Positions 6,804 to 14,972 are shown, numbered from the stretch's first letter. The stretch is DNA of 20,913 bases from Deltaproteobacteria bacterium (GCA_030670715.1 DAOVBC010000004.1:1-20913); one strand, 5' to 3'. A program made the numbers and translations. Notes: generated by a model not told the origin, from the letters alone.

Positions 6804-8222
6804 TTATGCTGCTTCAGCCAGTTTCTTGGCTTCTTCGAGAACCTCTTCGATGCCGCCTTTCATGTAGAAGGCCTGCTCCGGGATATCATCGTGCTTGCCC
6901 TCACAAATTTCTTTAAAGGCCTTGACCGTCTCTTCAATTTTCAAGTATTTGCCGGGTTTTCCGGTAAAAACCTCGGCCACATGAAAGGGCTGGGAGAGAA
7001 AACGCTGGATCTTGCGGGCCCGGGCCACGGTAACCTTGTCTTCGTCGGAGAGTTCCTCAATGCCGAGAATGGCAATAATATCCTGCAGCTCCTTGTACTT
7101 CTGGAGAATCTGCTGCACCTCCCGTGCCACCAGATAGTGCTCTTCGCCGATGTAAGATGCATCCAGAATTCTGGAAGTCGAGTCGAGCGGGTCAACGGCC
7201 GGATAAATGCCGAGCTCGGCGATCTGACGCGACAGAACCACCGTACCATCCAGATGGGCAAATGTGGTGGCCGGAGCCGGGTCGGTCAGGTCGTCGGCCG
7301 GTACATACACACACTGGACAGCGGTAATCGAGCCCTTGTGGGTCGATGTAATCCGCTCCTGAAGTTCGCCCAGGTCAACCGCCAGTGTCGGCTGATATCC
7401 CACGGCCGAGGGCATGCGCCCGAGAAGGGCCGAAACCTCGGAACCGGCCTGGGTAAACCGGAAAATATTGTCGACAAAAAGCAGAACATCCTGTCCCTCT
7501 TCATCCCGGAAATATTCGGCCGCGGTCAGGGCTGAAAGAGCAACCCGGGCCCTTGCGCCGGGCGGTTCGGTCATCTGACCGTAAACCAGAGCGGCCTTGG
7601 GCAGAACCCCGGAATCTTTCATCTCATGGTAGAGGTCGTTTCCTTCACGGGTCCGTTCGCCGACACCGGCAAACACCGAAATACCGCCGTGCTGCATGGC
7701 GATATTGTTAATCATCTCCATCATGATAACGGTTTTGCCGACACCGGCACCACCGAACAATCCCATTTTGCCGCCGCGGGGAAAGGGAACCAGCAGATCG
7801 ATCACTTTAACGCCGGTCTCCAGCACCCGCACGGTTACGTCCTGTTCGGTAAATTTCGGCGCCTCCCGGTGGATGGGCAACATCTTTTCCTGGCTCACCG
7901 GCCCCAGGCCGTCAACCGGGCGCCCCACCACATTGAGAACCCGCCCGAGGCCGGCTTCCCCCACGGGCATCATGATCGGTTTTCCGGTGTCTTTGACGGG
8001 CATCCCGCGCACCAGGCCGTCCGTAACGTCCATGGCAATCGTGCGGACAACATTGTCGCCCAGGTGCTGGGCCACCTCCACCACCAGGTTGTCCGCTTCA
8101 TCATTGATCGTCGGATTGGTAATTAGCAGCCCCGTGTAGATTGTCGGCAGCTTACCCTGTTCGAACTCAATGTCAACGACAGGCCCCATGACCTGCAAAA
8201 TTTTACCAATGTTTTCTCCCAT
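6804..8222 (-). CDS. atpD: ATP synthase F1 beta subunit (catalytic)
   Basis: Beta carries the three catalytic nucleotide sites of F1. The 472-residue product has a complete N-terminal barrel and a P-loop GGAGVGKT at 157-164. It also has the GERTREGNDLYHEM segment with the catalytic Glu, LLFVDNIFRFTQAG (Walker B), and a C-terminal IEELSDEDK corresponding to the DELSEED loop that drives gamma rotation. Length matches the family. The ATG start has an excellent GGAGG. A 245-bp gap separates it from atpG, unusually wide inside an atp operon, so it may have its own promoter, although none is obvious. Confidence 0.99.
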   Translation of the reverse strand: MGENIGKILQVMGPVVDIEFEQGKLPTIYTGLLITNPTINDEADNLVVEVAQHLGDNVVRTIAMDVTDGLVRGMPVKDTGKPIMMPVGEAGLGRVLNVVGRPVDGLGPVSQEKMLPIHREAPKFTEQDVTVRVLETGVKVIDLLVPFPRGGKMGLFGGAGVGKTVIMMEMINNIAMQHGGISVFAGVGERTREGNDLYHEMKDSGVLPKAALVYGQMTEPPGARARVALSALTAAEYFRDEEGQDVLLFVDNIFRFTQAGSEVSALLGRMPSAVGYQPTLAVDLGELQERITSTHKGSITAVQCVYVPADDLTDPAPATTFAHLDGTVVLSRQIAELGIYPAVDPLDSTSRILDASYIGEEHYLVAREVQQILQKYKELQDIIAILGIEELSDEDKVTVARARKIQRFLSQPFHVAEVFTGKPGKYLKIEETVKAFKEICEGKHDDIPEQAFYMKGGIEEVLEEAKKLAEAA

Positions 8223-8407
8223 CGAAAGACCTCCAAATGTGTTCGTTGTTACCCGCCCGTGTCGGGAAAATTATCGTCGTTTATAAAACCGCCTGATACC
8301 ACCTACTGGGTGAAATGCCGGGCACGAATTGAAGCTTTATCGCTATATTGGATTAATGCGTATTAAAATGAAAGTATCACCTTTTACTTAAACCAACTCC
8401 GCCAACC

Positions 8408-8439
8408 CCATCATTCCATCATTCCATTATTCCACTATT
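8408..8439 (+). repeat. 8-bp tandem array (CCATCATT family)
   Basis: Four in-phase 8-bp units: CCATCATT, CCATCATT, CCATTATT, CCACTATT. It lies within the unusually wide atpG-atpD gap, 28 bp after the atpG stop. The minus-strand reading (GG then six variable AT-rich bases) is the same family as the arrays between mrdA and rodA. A small hairpin GGGAC-GAA-GTCCC (8446-8458) sits between it and atpG. Confidence 0.75.
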
Positions 8440-8467
8440 CCGATAGGGACGAAGTCCCCAGCACTAT

Positions 8468-9361
8468 TTATCCTTTGAGGGCTTCGGCGCCGCCGACAAT
8501 ATCCATCAATTCTGCGGTAATCGCCGCCTGCCGGGCCTTGTTGTAAATCAGAGTGAGATTGTCGATCATATCGCTGCAGGCATTGGTGGCGTTGTCCATG
8601 GCCATCATGCGGGCAGCATGCTCGCTGGTGGATGTTTCCAGCAGTGCGCTGTATATTTGAACGTAAACATTGCGCGGCAGCATTTCCCCCAGCAACTCAT
8701 CGGCCGACGGTTCACAGATGTGCTCGGCCTGATAGGGGGTGTTTTCATCTTTTTCCTCATCTTCAGCTGGGTCAATCGGCGGTATCGGAAGGATCTGCTT
8801 CAGCACCGGCGGCTGTTTGGCCATACTGATGAATTCTGCGTAGATAATATAGACTTCGTCGTAGGTGCCTTCAATAAAACCCTCGACGAACCCGCGGCCG
8901 GCCGTTGAGGCGACATTAAATCCGAAATTGCCGCCCACAACGCCCACATGCTCGCTTTCAATCGTCAATTTGTTCCTCCGGGCCCAATCCCTTCCTTTTT
9001 TACCGAAGGCCGTAAAGGAAACCGCGATGCCCTGCTCGACTTTTTCATTCAAGAAGGCCTCGGCCTTGCTGATCAGGTTGGAATTAAATCCGCCGCACAG
9101 GCCCCGGTCGGACGTGCACAGAACCACATGCACTTTTTTAACCTGCTCGCGCGGCTCCAGTAAAGGGCTGGTACCCTCCCCGGCGTTGGACGCCAGGCTG
9201 CCCAGTACCTCGGCAAACTTACCGGCGTAAGGCCGAAAACCTTCCGTATTTGCCTGGGCCCCGCGCAGTCTGGAAGCAGCCACCATGTTCATGGCTTTGG
9301 TAATCTGTTTGGTCTTTTTAACCGCGCCTATTTTTAACTCGATATCTTTTAGCGTCGCCAT
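8468..9361 (-). CDS. atpG: ATP synthase F1 gamma subunit
   Basis: Gamma is the rotating central shaft of F1. The 297-residue product starts with the conserved MATLKDIELKIGAVKKTKQITKAMNMVAASRLR and ends with the matching C-terminal helix (MDNATNACSDMIDNLTLIYNKARQAAITAEL). CTSDRGLCGGFNSN is also conserved. It is slightly longer than E. coli gamma (287). An acidic stretch near residues 195-215 (PAEDEEKDENTPY) lies in the surface Rossmann-like domain. The ribosome-binding site is weak (AAAGG, distant). Confidence 0.98.
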   Translation of the reverse strand: MATLKDIELKIGAVKKTKQITKAMNMVAASRLRGAQANTEGFRPYAGKFAEVLGSLASNAGEGTSPLLEPREQVKKVHVVLCTSDRGLCGGFNSNLISKAEAFLNEKVEQGIAVSFTAFGKKGRDWARRNKLTIESEHVGVVGGNFGFNVASTAGRGFVEGFIEGTYDEVYIIYAEFISMAKQPPVLKQILPIPPIDPAEDEEKDENTPYQAEHICEPSADELLGEMLPRNVYVQIYSALLETSTSEHAARMMAMDNATNACSDMIDNLTLIYNKARQAAITAELMDIVGGAEALKG

Positions 9362-9386
9362 ACACGTCAGCCTTTGTAAGAAAACC

Positions 9387-9448
9387 GTTGCGTGTTCCGT
9401 GTTGCGTGTTATTACCCGTTCAAAAATGCTGGACTCGCAACCCGTAAC
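9387..9448. repeat. 7-bp array (GTTGCGT family) with inverted partner units
   Basis: The plus strand reads GTTGCGT, GTTCCGT, GTTGCGT, GTTATTA (9387-9414). At 9448-9435 the minus strand reads GTTACGG, GTTGCGA, which is the same family in the opposite orientation. The array fills most of the 88-bp gap between atpA and atpG, and its inverted end lies two bases from the atpA stop. Confidence 0.65.
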
Positions 9449-9449
9449 T

Positions 9450-10967
9450 TTATTTAATGGTGTCCTTGAACTCTTCGTCGTAAGCGTTCAGGGCCTCGGT
9501 CATCAGTTTGTCCAGATCATCGCTGATCTCCTCTTTCTCTTTCAGTTCGCTAAAGACCTGCGAATAGCGATCTTCGATAAAAGAATAAAGACCGGCTTCG
9601 TATTTTGCCAGGACATCCAGAGGATAATTGTCCAGAAATCCTCTCGTACCGGCATAAAGGATAGTGACCTGCTTTTCCATCGACAGGGGCTGATACTGGG
9701 GCTGTTTCAACAACTCGACCAGTCTGGCACCGCGGGTGAGCTGCTGCTGGGTGGCCTTGTCCAAATCACTGCCGAAGGCGGCAAAGGCTTCCAGTTCGCG
9801 GTACTGGGCCAGGTCAAGCCGCAGGGTGCCGGCCACCTGTTTCATGGCTTTTACTTGGGCGGCACCACCCACACGGGAAACCGACAGACCGACATTAATC
9901 GCCGGCCGAACGCCTGCAAAAAACAGCGCGGGCTCCAGGTAAATCTGCCCGTCGGTAATGGAAATAACGTTGGTCGGAATGTATGCCGCTACGTCACCGG
10001 CCTGGGTTTCAATGATCGGCAGCGCCGTCAATGAACCGGCGCCCAGTTCGTCGTTGAGCTTGGCGGACCGTTCGAGAAGGCGTGAGTGATTGTAGAAAAT
10101 GTCTCCCGGGAACGCCTCGCGGCCGGGCGGGCGTCTGAGGAGCAGAGAGACCTGGCGGTAAGCGGCCGCCTGTTTTGACAGGTCGTCATAAATGATCAAG
10201 GCATGCTGTTTGTTGTCCCGGAAATATTCTCCCATGGCACAGCCCGCATAAGGAGCAATATACTGCTGGGTGGCCGGGTCACTGGCACATGCGGATACGA
10301 TGGTGGTGTATTCCATGGCCCCGTGCTTTTCAAGTACCGCATGGACCTGGGCTACGGTTGATTTTTTCTGGCCGCAGGCAACGTAAATGCAGTACACATC
10401 CGTGTCCTTCTGGGCCAGTACGGCATCAATGGCGCAGGCGGTTTTTCCGATCTGCCGGTCACCGATGATCAGCTCCCGCTGACCGCGTCCCACCGGTGTC
10501 ATGGCGTCGATAGCCTTTAAACCTGTGTAACAGGGCTCATGGACGCTCTTTCGGGCAATAACTCCCGGCGCCACCATTTCAACCCGACGGAACTCTTTGG
10601 CATCAATCGGGCCCTTGCCGTCTATGGGTTCTCCCACGGCGTCCACCACCCTTCCCAGGACCGCCTCGCCCACTGGAACGCGGGCAATCTCCCCGGTGCG
10701 TTTGACGATATCGCCCTCCTTGATGTGGATATCCTCGCCCATGATGGCAACACCCACGTTGTCCTCTTCCAGGTTGAGGACCAGCCCGAGGATACCACCC
10801 GAAAATTCCACCAGTTCCATGGCCATCACTTTTTCAAGGCCATAGATCCTGGCAATGCCATCGCCCACCGACAGTACAACACCCGTTTCGCTGAGCTCGA
10901 CCTTTTTGTCGTAATCCGTAATCTGCTCTTTGATGATCTGACTTATTTCTTCAGCTCTTAGTTCCAT
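9450..10967 (-). CDS. atpA: ATP synthase F1 alpha subunit
   Basis: Alpha forms the non-catalytic nucleotide sites of the F1 hexamer. The 505-residue product has the P-loop GDRQIGKT at 169-176, the conserved YDDLSKQAAAYRQVSLLLRRPPGREAFPGDIFY region including the Arg finger area, and the C-terminal helical domain. Length is standard (E. coli 513). Its ATG overlaps the atpH stop as TAATG, so translation is probably coupled. It ends in TAA just before a repeat array. Confidence 0.99.
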   Translation of the reverse strand: MELRAEEISQIIKEQITDYDKKVELSETGVVLSVGDGIARIYGLEKVMAMELVEFSGGILGLVLNLEEDNVGVAIMGEDIHIKEGDIVKRTGEIARVPVGEAVLGRVVDAVGEPIDGKGPIDAKEFRRVEMVAPGVIARKSVHEPCYTGLKAIDAMTPVGRGQRELIIGDRQIGKTACAIDAVLAQKDTDVYCIYVACGQKKSTVAQVHAVLEKHGAMEYTTIVSACASDPATQQYIAPYAGCAMGEYFRDNKQHALIIYDDLSKQAAAYRQVSLLLRRPPGREAFPGDIFYNHSRLLERSAKLNDELGAGSLTALPIIETQAGDVAAYIPTNVISITDGQIYLEPALFFAGVRPAINVGLSVSRVGGAAQVKAMKQVAGTLRLDLAQYRELEAFAAFGSDLDKATQQQLTRGARLVELLKQPQYQPLSMEKQVTILYAGTRGFLDNYPLDVLAKYEAGLYSFIEDRYSQVFSELKEKEEISDDLDKLMTEALNAYDEEFKDTIK

Positions 10968-11518
10968 TAGGCACTCTCACCCCTTTTCAAAGATTCTCTC
11001 ATGTTGAGTAATTGTGTTTTTATACTCCCATCTAAAACAAGGTCCCCGATCCTTGTCACAATGCCGCCGATCAGATCCGGAGCCTGTTTTACCTCCAGGA
11101 CAATTTCCTTTCCTGTCCGTCGGGACAGGGCGCTTCTGATTTTGTCCACGGTTTCAGCTGAAAGTTCCGTCGCTGAAACCAGGCTGGCCCGGGCAACCCC
11201 CTTCAGTTCATCGGCCAGTTTCTGATAAAAATCATTAATGGCGCCGATAAAGGCGATGCGCCGTTTGTCAAACAGCAATATCAGAAATGACGACATCACC
11301 CTGGATAGACCCAGTTTCTCAATAACTGTTACCAGTACTTTTTTGCGCGCTTGTGCATCGTAAAGAGGATTTGAAAGCGCCTGATCAAGCGCCTTTTCTT
11401 TTTCAACCAGACCGGCAAATGCGGCAAGTTCTTCCCGGTAACTTTCCGCCTGTCCGTCCTCTTTGCCGATAAGCAGCAGAGCCTTGGCATAACGCCGTGC
11501 GATCGCCAAATTTTTCAT
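10967..11518 (-). CDS. atpH: ATP synthase delta subunit
   Basis: Delta joins the peripheral stalk to the top of F1. The 183-residue product has the N-terminal helical domain (IARRYAKALLLIGKEDGQ) and the conserved C-terminal part ending in DPLIGG-like sequence, here APDLIGGIVTRIGDLVLDGSIKTQLLNMRESL. Length matches the family. Both ends overlap their neighbours by one base (TAATG), indicating tight translational coupling with atpF and atpA. Confidence 0.97.
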   Translation of the reverse strand: MKNLAIARRYAKALLLIGKEDGQAESYREELAAFAGLVEKEKALDQALSNPLYDAQARKKVLVTVIEKLGLSRVMSSFLILLFDKRRIAFIGAINDFYQKLADELKGVARASLVSATELSAETVDKIRSALSRRTGKEIVLEVKQAPDLIGGIVTRIGDLVLDGSIKTQLLNMRESLKRGESA

Positions 11519-12126
11519 TACGCCACCACCTTATCTAGATATTCATCCACCAGTCGTTCGTGATCTTCGGTCGAAATTCTGGTTTTGATCATCTCTTCCG
11601 CCTTGGCCATCGCCTTCTCCAGCACTTCCGCCTGAAGTGTTTCCCTGGCCTTTTTGAACTCATGTTCAATATTGCGACGGGCCTGCTCTTCAAGCTTTTC
11701 AGCGGCGGCCTCGGCTTCTTTGATAATCTTCACCTTGGCCTCTTCACCCTGCTGGATATACTGGGCGATAAGCTTTTCGGCCTCCCGGTCCAGTTGCTGG
11801 AATTTTTCGTTATATTTAGCCAGTTCCTCTTCGGCTTCTTTCTTCCTGGATTCCAGACCGCTGAGTTGATCCTTAATCCCCTGAATGCGATCATTAAGCG
11901 CCTTTGACGCCGGTTTGCGCAACAGCAGAAAAATCGCGATTGCCAATACCGCGAAATTCATCACCTTGTACGTGTCCGTTGCCACCCAGCCTTTTGGACC
12001 GTTGTCACCACCGGAAGAACCCAGCGCAACGCCGGTGTAGCAGAACAGCAGCAGGGCGCCAAGCAGCAGGCACATTGTCCCGATCGGCGTTGAGCGGTGC
12101 TTTCGGTTGAAACCGGGAAATTTCAT
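11518..12126 (-). CDS. atpF: ATP synthase F0 b subunit
   Basis: The b subunit is the membrane-anchored peripheral stalk. The 202-residue product has a signal-peptide-like hydrophobic stretch (about residues 15-37, TPIGTMCLLLGALLLFCYTG). A second membrane helix follows at about 54-69 (VMNFAVLAIAIFLLLRKP), then a long charged coiled coil to the end. The extra N-terminal hydrophobic segment is longer than in E. coli b (156 aa) and resembles b subunits I recall from other Desulfobacterota. Its start overlaps the preceding stop (TGATG). Its pairing with a second b-type gene indicates a b/b' heterodimeric stalk. Confidence 0.93.
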   Translation of the reverse strand: MKFPGFNRKHRSTPIGTMCLLLGALLLFCYTGVALGSSGGDNGPKGWVATDTYKVMNFAVLAIAIFLLLRKPASKALNDRIQGIKDQLSGLESRKKEAEEELAKYNEKFQQLDREAEKLIAQYIQQGEEAKVKIIKEAEAAAEKLEEQARRNIEHEFKKARETLQAEVLEKAMAKAEEMIKTRISTEDHERLVDEYLDKVVA

Positions 12127-12665
12127 CAGACAGCCCTCCCCAATATTTTTTTACCGATATCCTCTGCAAAAGTATCCACTTCCTGCATCAGGGACTGCCG
12201 TACAGCCTCTGCGTCTTTTGCAATTTTTTCACGTACCTGCGCCAGATCAGCCTGTGATTTTTCATTAATTCGGGTAATAATTTTTTTCTCTTCCTCGGCC
12301 GCCAGGGAGAGCAGACTCTCTTTTTCCAGCAAGCCTTTGACCCGTGCTTCCCGAATCCCGGATGCAAAGTCATCCTCTTTATCCCGGGTATCCTGCTGGA
12401 ACTCTACGATACTTTTTTCAAGTCCTGAAATCTTATCCTTTCTCTGGGTTAAAACATTTCGAATGGGCCTGTAAAGGATCAGGTTTAAAACCAGTATCAG
12501 GAAAAGAAAATTGGCAATCTGAATCAAAACTGTCCAATCCGGGATAACGGTCAGACCGCCGCCTCCTTCTGCACTAAACGCAACATCTGTGGTAAAAATA
12601 AAGAAAAGGGATGGGACAAGACAGGAAGCTGAACGCAGTTTGCGGCATAGAACAGCAAGACTCAT
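12126..12665 (-). CDS. atpF': ATP synthase F0 b' subunit (second peripheral stalk subunit)
   Basis: This first gene of the atp operon encodes a b-type stalk subunit of 179 residues. A signal-like hydrophobic N-terminus (to about residue 32, ending VAFSA) is followed by a membrane helix at about 44-64 (VLIQIANFLFLILVLNLILYRP) and a charged coiled coil with LTQRKDKISGLEKSI. The ATG at 12665 was chosen because GGAGG precedes it by 8 nt; an in-frame ATG 30 bp upstream lacks this. Which of this and the next gene is called b or b' is a naming choice. The a and c subunit genes are not in this window. Confidence 0.9.
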   Translation of the reverse strand: MSLAVLCRKLRSASCLVPSLFFIFTTDVAFSAEGGGGLTVIPDWTVLIQIANFLFLILVLNLILYRPIRNVLTQRKDKISGLEKSIVEFQQDTRDKEDDFASGIREARVKGLLEKESLLSLAAEEEKKIITRINEKSQADLAQVREKIAKDAEAVRQSLMQEVDTFAEDIGKKILGRAV

Positions 12666-12728
12666 ATGGGGAACCTCCATTAGGGGCACGAACAAAATGC
12701 AATGCGGTTGAATATTAAAAAACCACCG

Positions 12729-12844
12729 GAACCGGTTTCAAAATTACAGATCCCGCTCAAGGGTAAGGATCCTGCCTGATTGGGCGGGACAATCCCGCTC
12801 TCAATGGTACGATCAGTCATTATTTGGAATTTTGAAACCGGTTC
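12729..12844. repeat. 116-bp inverted-repeat element (copy 2) in the atp leader
   Basis: Perfect 17-bp terminal inverted repeats, GAACCGGTTTCAAAATT (12729-12745) and its complement (12828-12844), enclose 82 bp. Inside, TCCCGCTCAA (12751-12760) pairs imperfectly with TTGGGCGGGA (12780-12789). Read on the minus strand, TGAGCGGGA, a spacer and TTTTGAAACC match the end of the element at 3915-4044. It has no coding capacity. It lies between the predicted atp promoter and the atpF' start, so it would be transcribed as a strong hairpin. Confidence 0.8.
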
Positions 12845-12870
12845 TACGCACTCATTTCGACTCGGTGCGG

Positions 12871-12900
12871 TCTATACCATTCGATCAATTTAGTTGTCAA
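12871..12900 (-). promoter_or_regulatory. Predicted promoter of the atp operon
   Basis: On the minus strand TTGACA (12900-12895) is followed after 18 bp by TATAGA (12876-12871), placing the start near 12864. It lies directly after the bactofilin gene, and the leader to atpF' would be about 200 nt, containing the 116-bp inverted repeat. Confidence 0.6.
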
Positions 12901-12920
12901 AGGTTTTTTAAAATATTTTC

Positions 12921-13334
12921 TCAGGCATCGGTTCCCCGAACAGCAGAATCCTCTTCCGACCCGCGTTTTCTCTTCTTCGGCGCGTGCGCCGCCTCTTTCA
13001 TGGCGCAGTTGCCGTTGAACATTCCGCCCTCTTCAATGGAAATCACCGGTGCCTGAATGTCCCCGATGACACGTCCCGGCGGATAAACCTCAATACGGTC
13101 GCTGGCATCGATCGTACCGATCACCTCTCCCATGATGATGGCGTTCCCCACATCGATTTCAGCATTCACTATTGCCTTTTCTCCAACAATTACCGTTCCA
13201 CCGTTGCTTCTGATTTTGCCTTTCACCTGCCCGTCAAGCCGGATGGTACCCTGAAATTCCAGCGTCCCTTCCACACTGGCTTCCGGCCCTAAAAAAGTCG
13301 ATATTGAGTCGGGCTTTTTTCCTTTTTTTCGCAT
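12921..13334 (-). CDS. Bactofilin (polymer-forming cytoskeletal protein)
   Basis: Bactofilins polymerise without nucleotide into filaments that scaffold wall synthesis or cell polarity. The 137-residue product has a short basic N-terminus (MRKKGKKPDS) and a central right-handed beta-helix of about 95 residues with the typical repeats (EGTLEFQGTIRLDGQVKGKI, GTVIVGEKAIVNAEIDVG, GEVIGTIDASDRIEVYPPGRVIGDI). The charged tail contains PKKRKRG. The ATG at 13334 was chosen over an upstream GTG because GGAGGTG precedes it with good spacing. It lies between the rod-shape cluster and atp genes; bactofilin next to atp genes is, from memory, also seen in Geobacter, there with parAB. Confidence 0.93.
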   Translation of the reverse strand: MRKKGKKPDSISTFLGPEASVEGTLEFQGTIRLDGQVKGKIRSNGGTVIVGEKAIVNAEIDVGNAIIMGEVIGTIDASDRIEVYPPGRVIGDIQAPVISIEEGGMFNGNCAMKEAAHAPKKRKRGSEEDSAVRGTDA

Positions 13335-13429
13335 AAACCGCACCTCCTTAGCTAAATATAGTATCCGGGCCACGAAGACCCGACTTTAGGTTGCTCCATC
13401 ACAAGGTGTCAAGTGTTGCGAGCATTTAA

Positions 13430-13466
13430 AAATGCCTAAATTGCCTAAAATGAACTAAAATGCCTA
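13430..13466 (+). repeat. 9-bp tandem array, AAATGCCTA family
   Basis: In-phase units AAATGCCTA, AATTGCCTA, AAATGAACTA (10 bp), AAATGCCTA. The third unit is a 10-bp variant ending ACTA, just as in the array at 20764. It faces an inverted copy at 13593-13626, about 126 bp away. Confidence 0.8.
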
Positions 13467-13592
13467 AAATTAAGATATAAGGAATCTACCTTTTTTTATA
13501 AAGACCAAAACCGCTCCACGAATTGACGAGCAACCTAGCCTCAATAAAAAGACGATGTTAAATATTGACCCGCCGAAGGCGAACCACAATTT

Positions 13593-13626
13593 TAGGCATT
13601 TTACATTTTAGGCATTTTAGGCACTT
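13593..13626 (-). repeat. 9-bp tandem array, AAATGCCTA family, inverted copy
   Basis: The plus strand reads TAGGCATTT, TACATTT (shortened), TAGGCATTT, TAGGCACTT, which is the same family as 13430-13466 on the opposite strand. The two arrays could pair as a long imperfect stem in RNA or single-stranded DNA. Confidence 0.78.
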
Positions 13627-13704
13627 CTCTCAACTACCACAATATACCTAAATCAATTCATTTCTTCCTTACCCGTTGAACTGCATTTCTAAAAATCGTT
13701 ACAT

Positions 13705-14808
13705 CTACTCCAACATAAACCGTCGCATACTGACATTGATTAATAGGCCAATGGCGATCATCATCGTGGCAATCGATGATCCGCCGTAGCTGACAAACGG
13801 GAGTGGGACTCCGACAACCGGCATCAGACCCATTACCATACCGACATTAATGACAACCTGCCAGAATATCATCGCGCAAATACCCATCGCGAGAATCGTG
13901 CCGAAGGGATCTCTGCAGCTGTAGGCAACATTTAAGCCCCACACGATCAACAGCAGAAAAACGAGAATCAGAATTGCAGAACCGACAAAGCCCCATTCCT
14001 CGGCAAAAACCGAAAATATAAAATCGGTGTGCTGTTCGGGCAGAAAGGATAGGGCGTTCTGGGTTCCCTTTAGAAACCCCTTGCCGGTGAGCATGCCCGA
14101 TCCGATGGCAATTTTAGACTGGATAATGTGATAGCCGGCACCGAGCGGATCACGATCCGGATTCAGAAATGTCAATATACGCTGCTTCTGGTAGTTCTTT
14201 AACAAAAACCAAACCAGCGGTATCGCAACCGTGCCGGACGTAAACAGGTATAAAAATGAGCGCCTTTCAATTTTGACAAACACGGTCATAGACCCTGCAA
14301 TGAGCACCACCAGCAACGCGGTCCCCAGATCCGGCTGGCGTACAATCAATGCGAAGGGGATCAGCACCAGTGTCACCGGGGTGAACAGCTGGCGCAGAGT
14401 AAAACCCCGGGTGTATGCATTCTTGGAATAATACCGCGCGAGGACCACAATAACCGCAATCTTTACAATTTCAGATGGTTGGATAGACACGGGGCCCAGG
14501 ACCAGCCAACGCTGTGATCCACTGACATGCTTTCCGAAAAACAGAACTGCGATCAGAAGAAGGATGCAAAACACATAAACGGCATGCGCATACCGGTCCA
14601 GCAGTTTGTAATTAAATAAAAAGCAAACCACCATCAACAGCAGGCCGGCGCCGAACCAGATCAACTGTTTTAAATATAAAATCTTCTGGGCTGTCATGGC
14701 ACCGGCTGTTACAACGCTGTACAACGAGAGCAGGCCCAAGCCACCGAGCAGGACAGCCAATCCGAGTAATCCCCAGTCAAAATATTGCACAAAGCGACGA
14801 TCAAACAT
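13705..14808 (-). CDS. rodA: Rod-shape SEDS peptidoglycan glycosyltransferase RodA
   Basis: RodA polymerises lipid II into glycan strands with PBP2 during elongation. The 367-residue polytopic protein has about ten membrane segments and SEDS signatures: VSIQPSEIVKIAVIVVLARY, RQPDLGTALLV, the GKGFLKGTQNALSFLPEQHTDFIFSVFAEEWGF loop containing the conserved Asp, and PLPFVSYGGSS near the C-terminus. Length matches RodA (E. coli 370). The ATG has GGAGGA upstream. It follows mrdA after a 203-bp gap carrying inverted 8-bp repeat arrays. It ends in TAG. Confidence 0.98.
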   Translation of the reverse strand: MFDRRFVQYFDWGLLGLAVLLGGLGLLSLYSVVTAGAMTAQKILYLKQLIWFGAGLLLMVVCFLFNYKLLDRYAHAVYVFCILLLIAVLFFGKHVSGSQRWLVLGPVSIQPSEIVKIAVIVVLARYYSKNAYTRGFTLRQLFTPVTLVLIPFALIVRQPDLGTALLVVLIAGSMTVFVKIERRSFLYLFTSGTVAIPLVWFLLKNYQKQRILTFLNPDRDPLGAGYHIIQSKIAIGSGMLTGKGFLKGTQNALSFLPEQHTDFIFSVFAEEWGFVGSAILILVFLLLIVWGLNVAYSCRDPFGTILAMGICAMIFWQVVINVGMVMGLMPVVGVPLPFVSYGGSSIATMMIAIGLLINVSMRRFMLE

Positions 14809-14885
14809 TAAAAAATCCTCCGATCAGTAGATATATCCAAACGATTCGGGGTGATCATATTATGGTGATTAAATAGGACATATCT

Positions 14886-14972
14886 GGAATAATGGAGTGA
14901 TGGAGTATTGGAATAATGATTAATCGTTGCGGTTGGATTCCAACACTCCATTACTCCATCACTCCAATACTC
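14886..14972. repeat. 8-bp repeat arrays in inverted arrangement (GGAGTRAT family)
   Basis: The left array on the plus strand reads GGAATAAT, GGAGTGAT, GGAGTATT, GGAATAAT (14886-14917). After 22 bp the right array reads CCAACACT, CCATTACT, CCATCACT, CCAATACT (14940-14971), the same unit on the opposite strand. A segment of about 19 bp of the arms (GGAGTGATGGAGTA...) pairs with one mismatch. The arrays lie between mrdA and rodA. Confidence 0.85.

Larger units (their letters stand above)
13335..13704. other. Bactofilin-rodA gap with inverted repeat arrays, no gene
   Basis: This 370-bp gap holds the bactofilin ribosome-binding site, a TTGACA-like box near 13412 without a good -10 partner, and two arrays of the TGCCTAAAA family in opposite orientation (13430-13466 and 13593-13626). 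A small hairpin CGCC-GAA-GGCG is at 13571-13581. I found no coding region or clear terminator. Confidence 0.6.

Noticed and set aside
6672..7535. 287-codon open frame on the plus strand opposite atpC/atpD
   Set aside because: Antisense shadow of two strongly conserved ATP synthase genes; it has no recognisable domain and arises from their codon bias.
9285..10034. 249-codon open frame on the plus strand opposite atpG/atpA
   Set aside because: Antisense shadow crossing conserved atpA sequence and a repeat array; no protein features.
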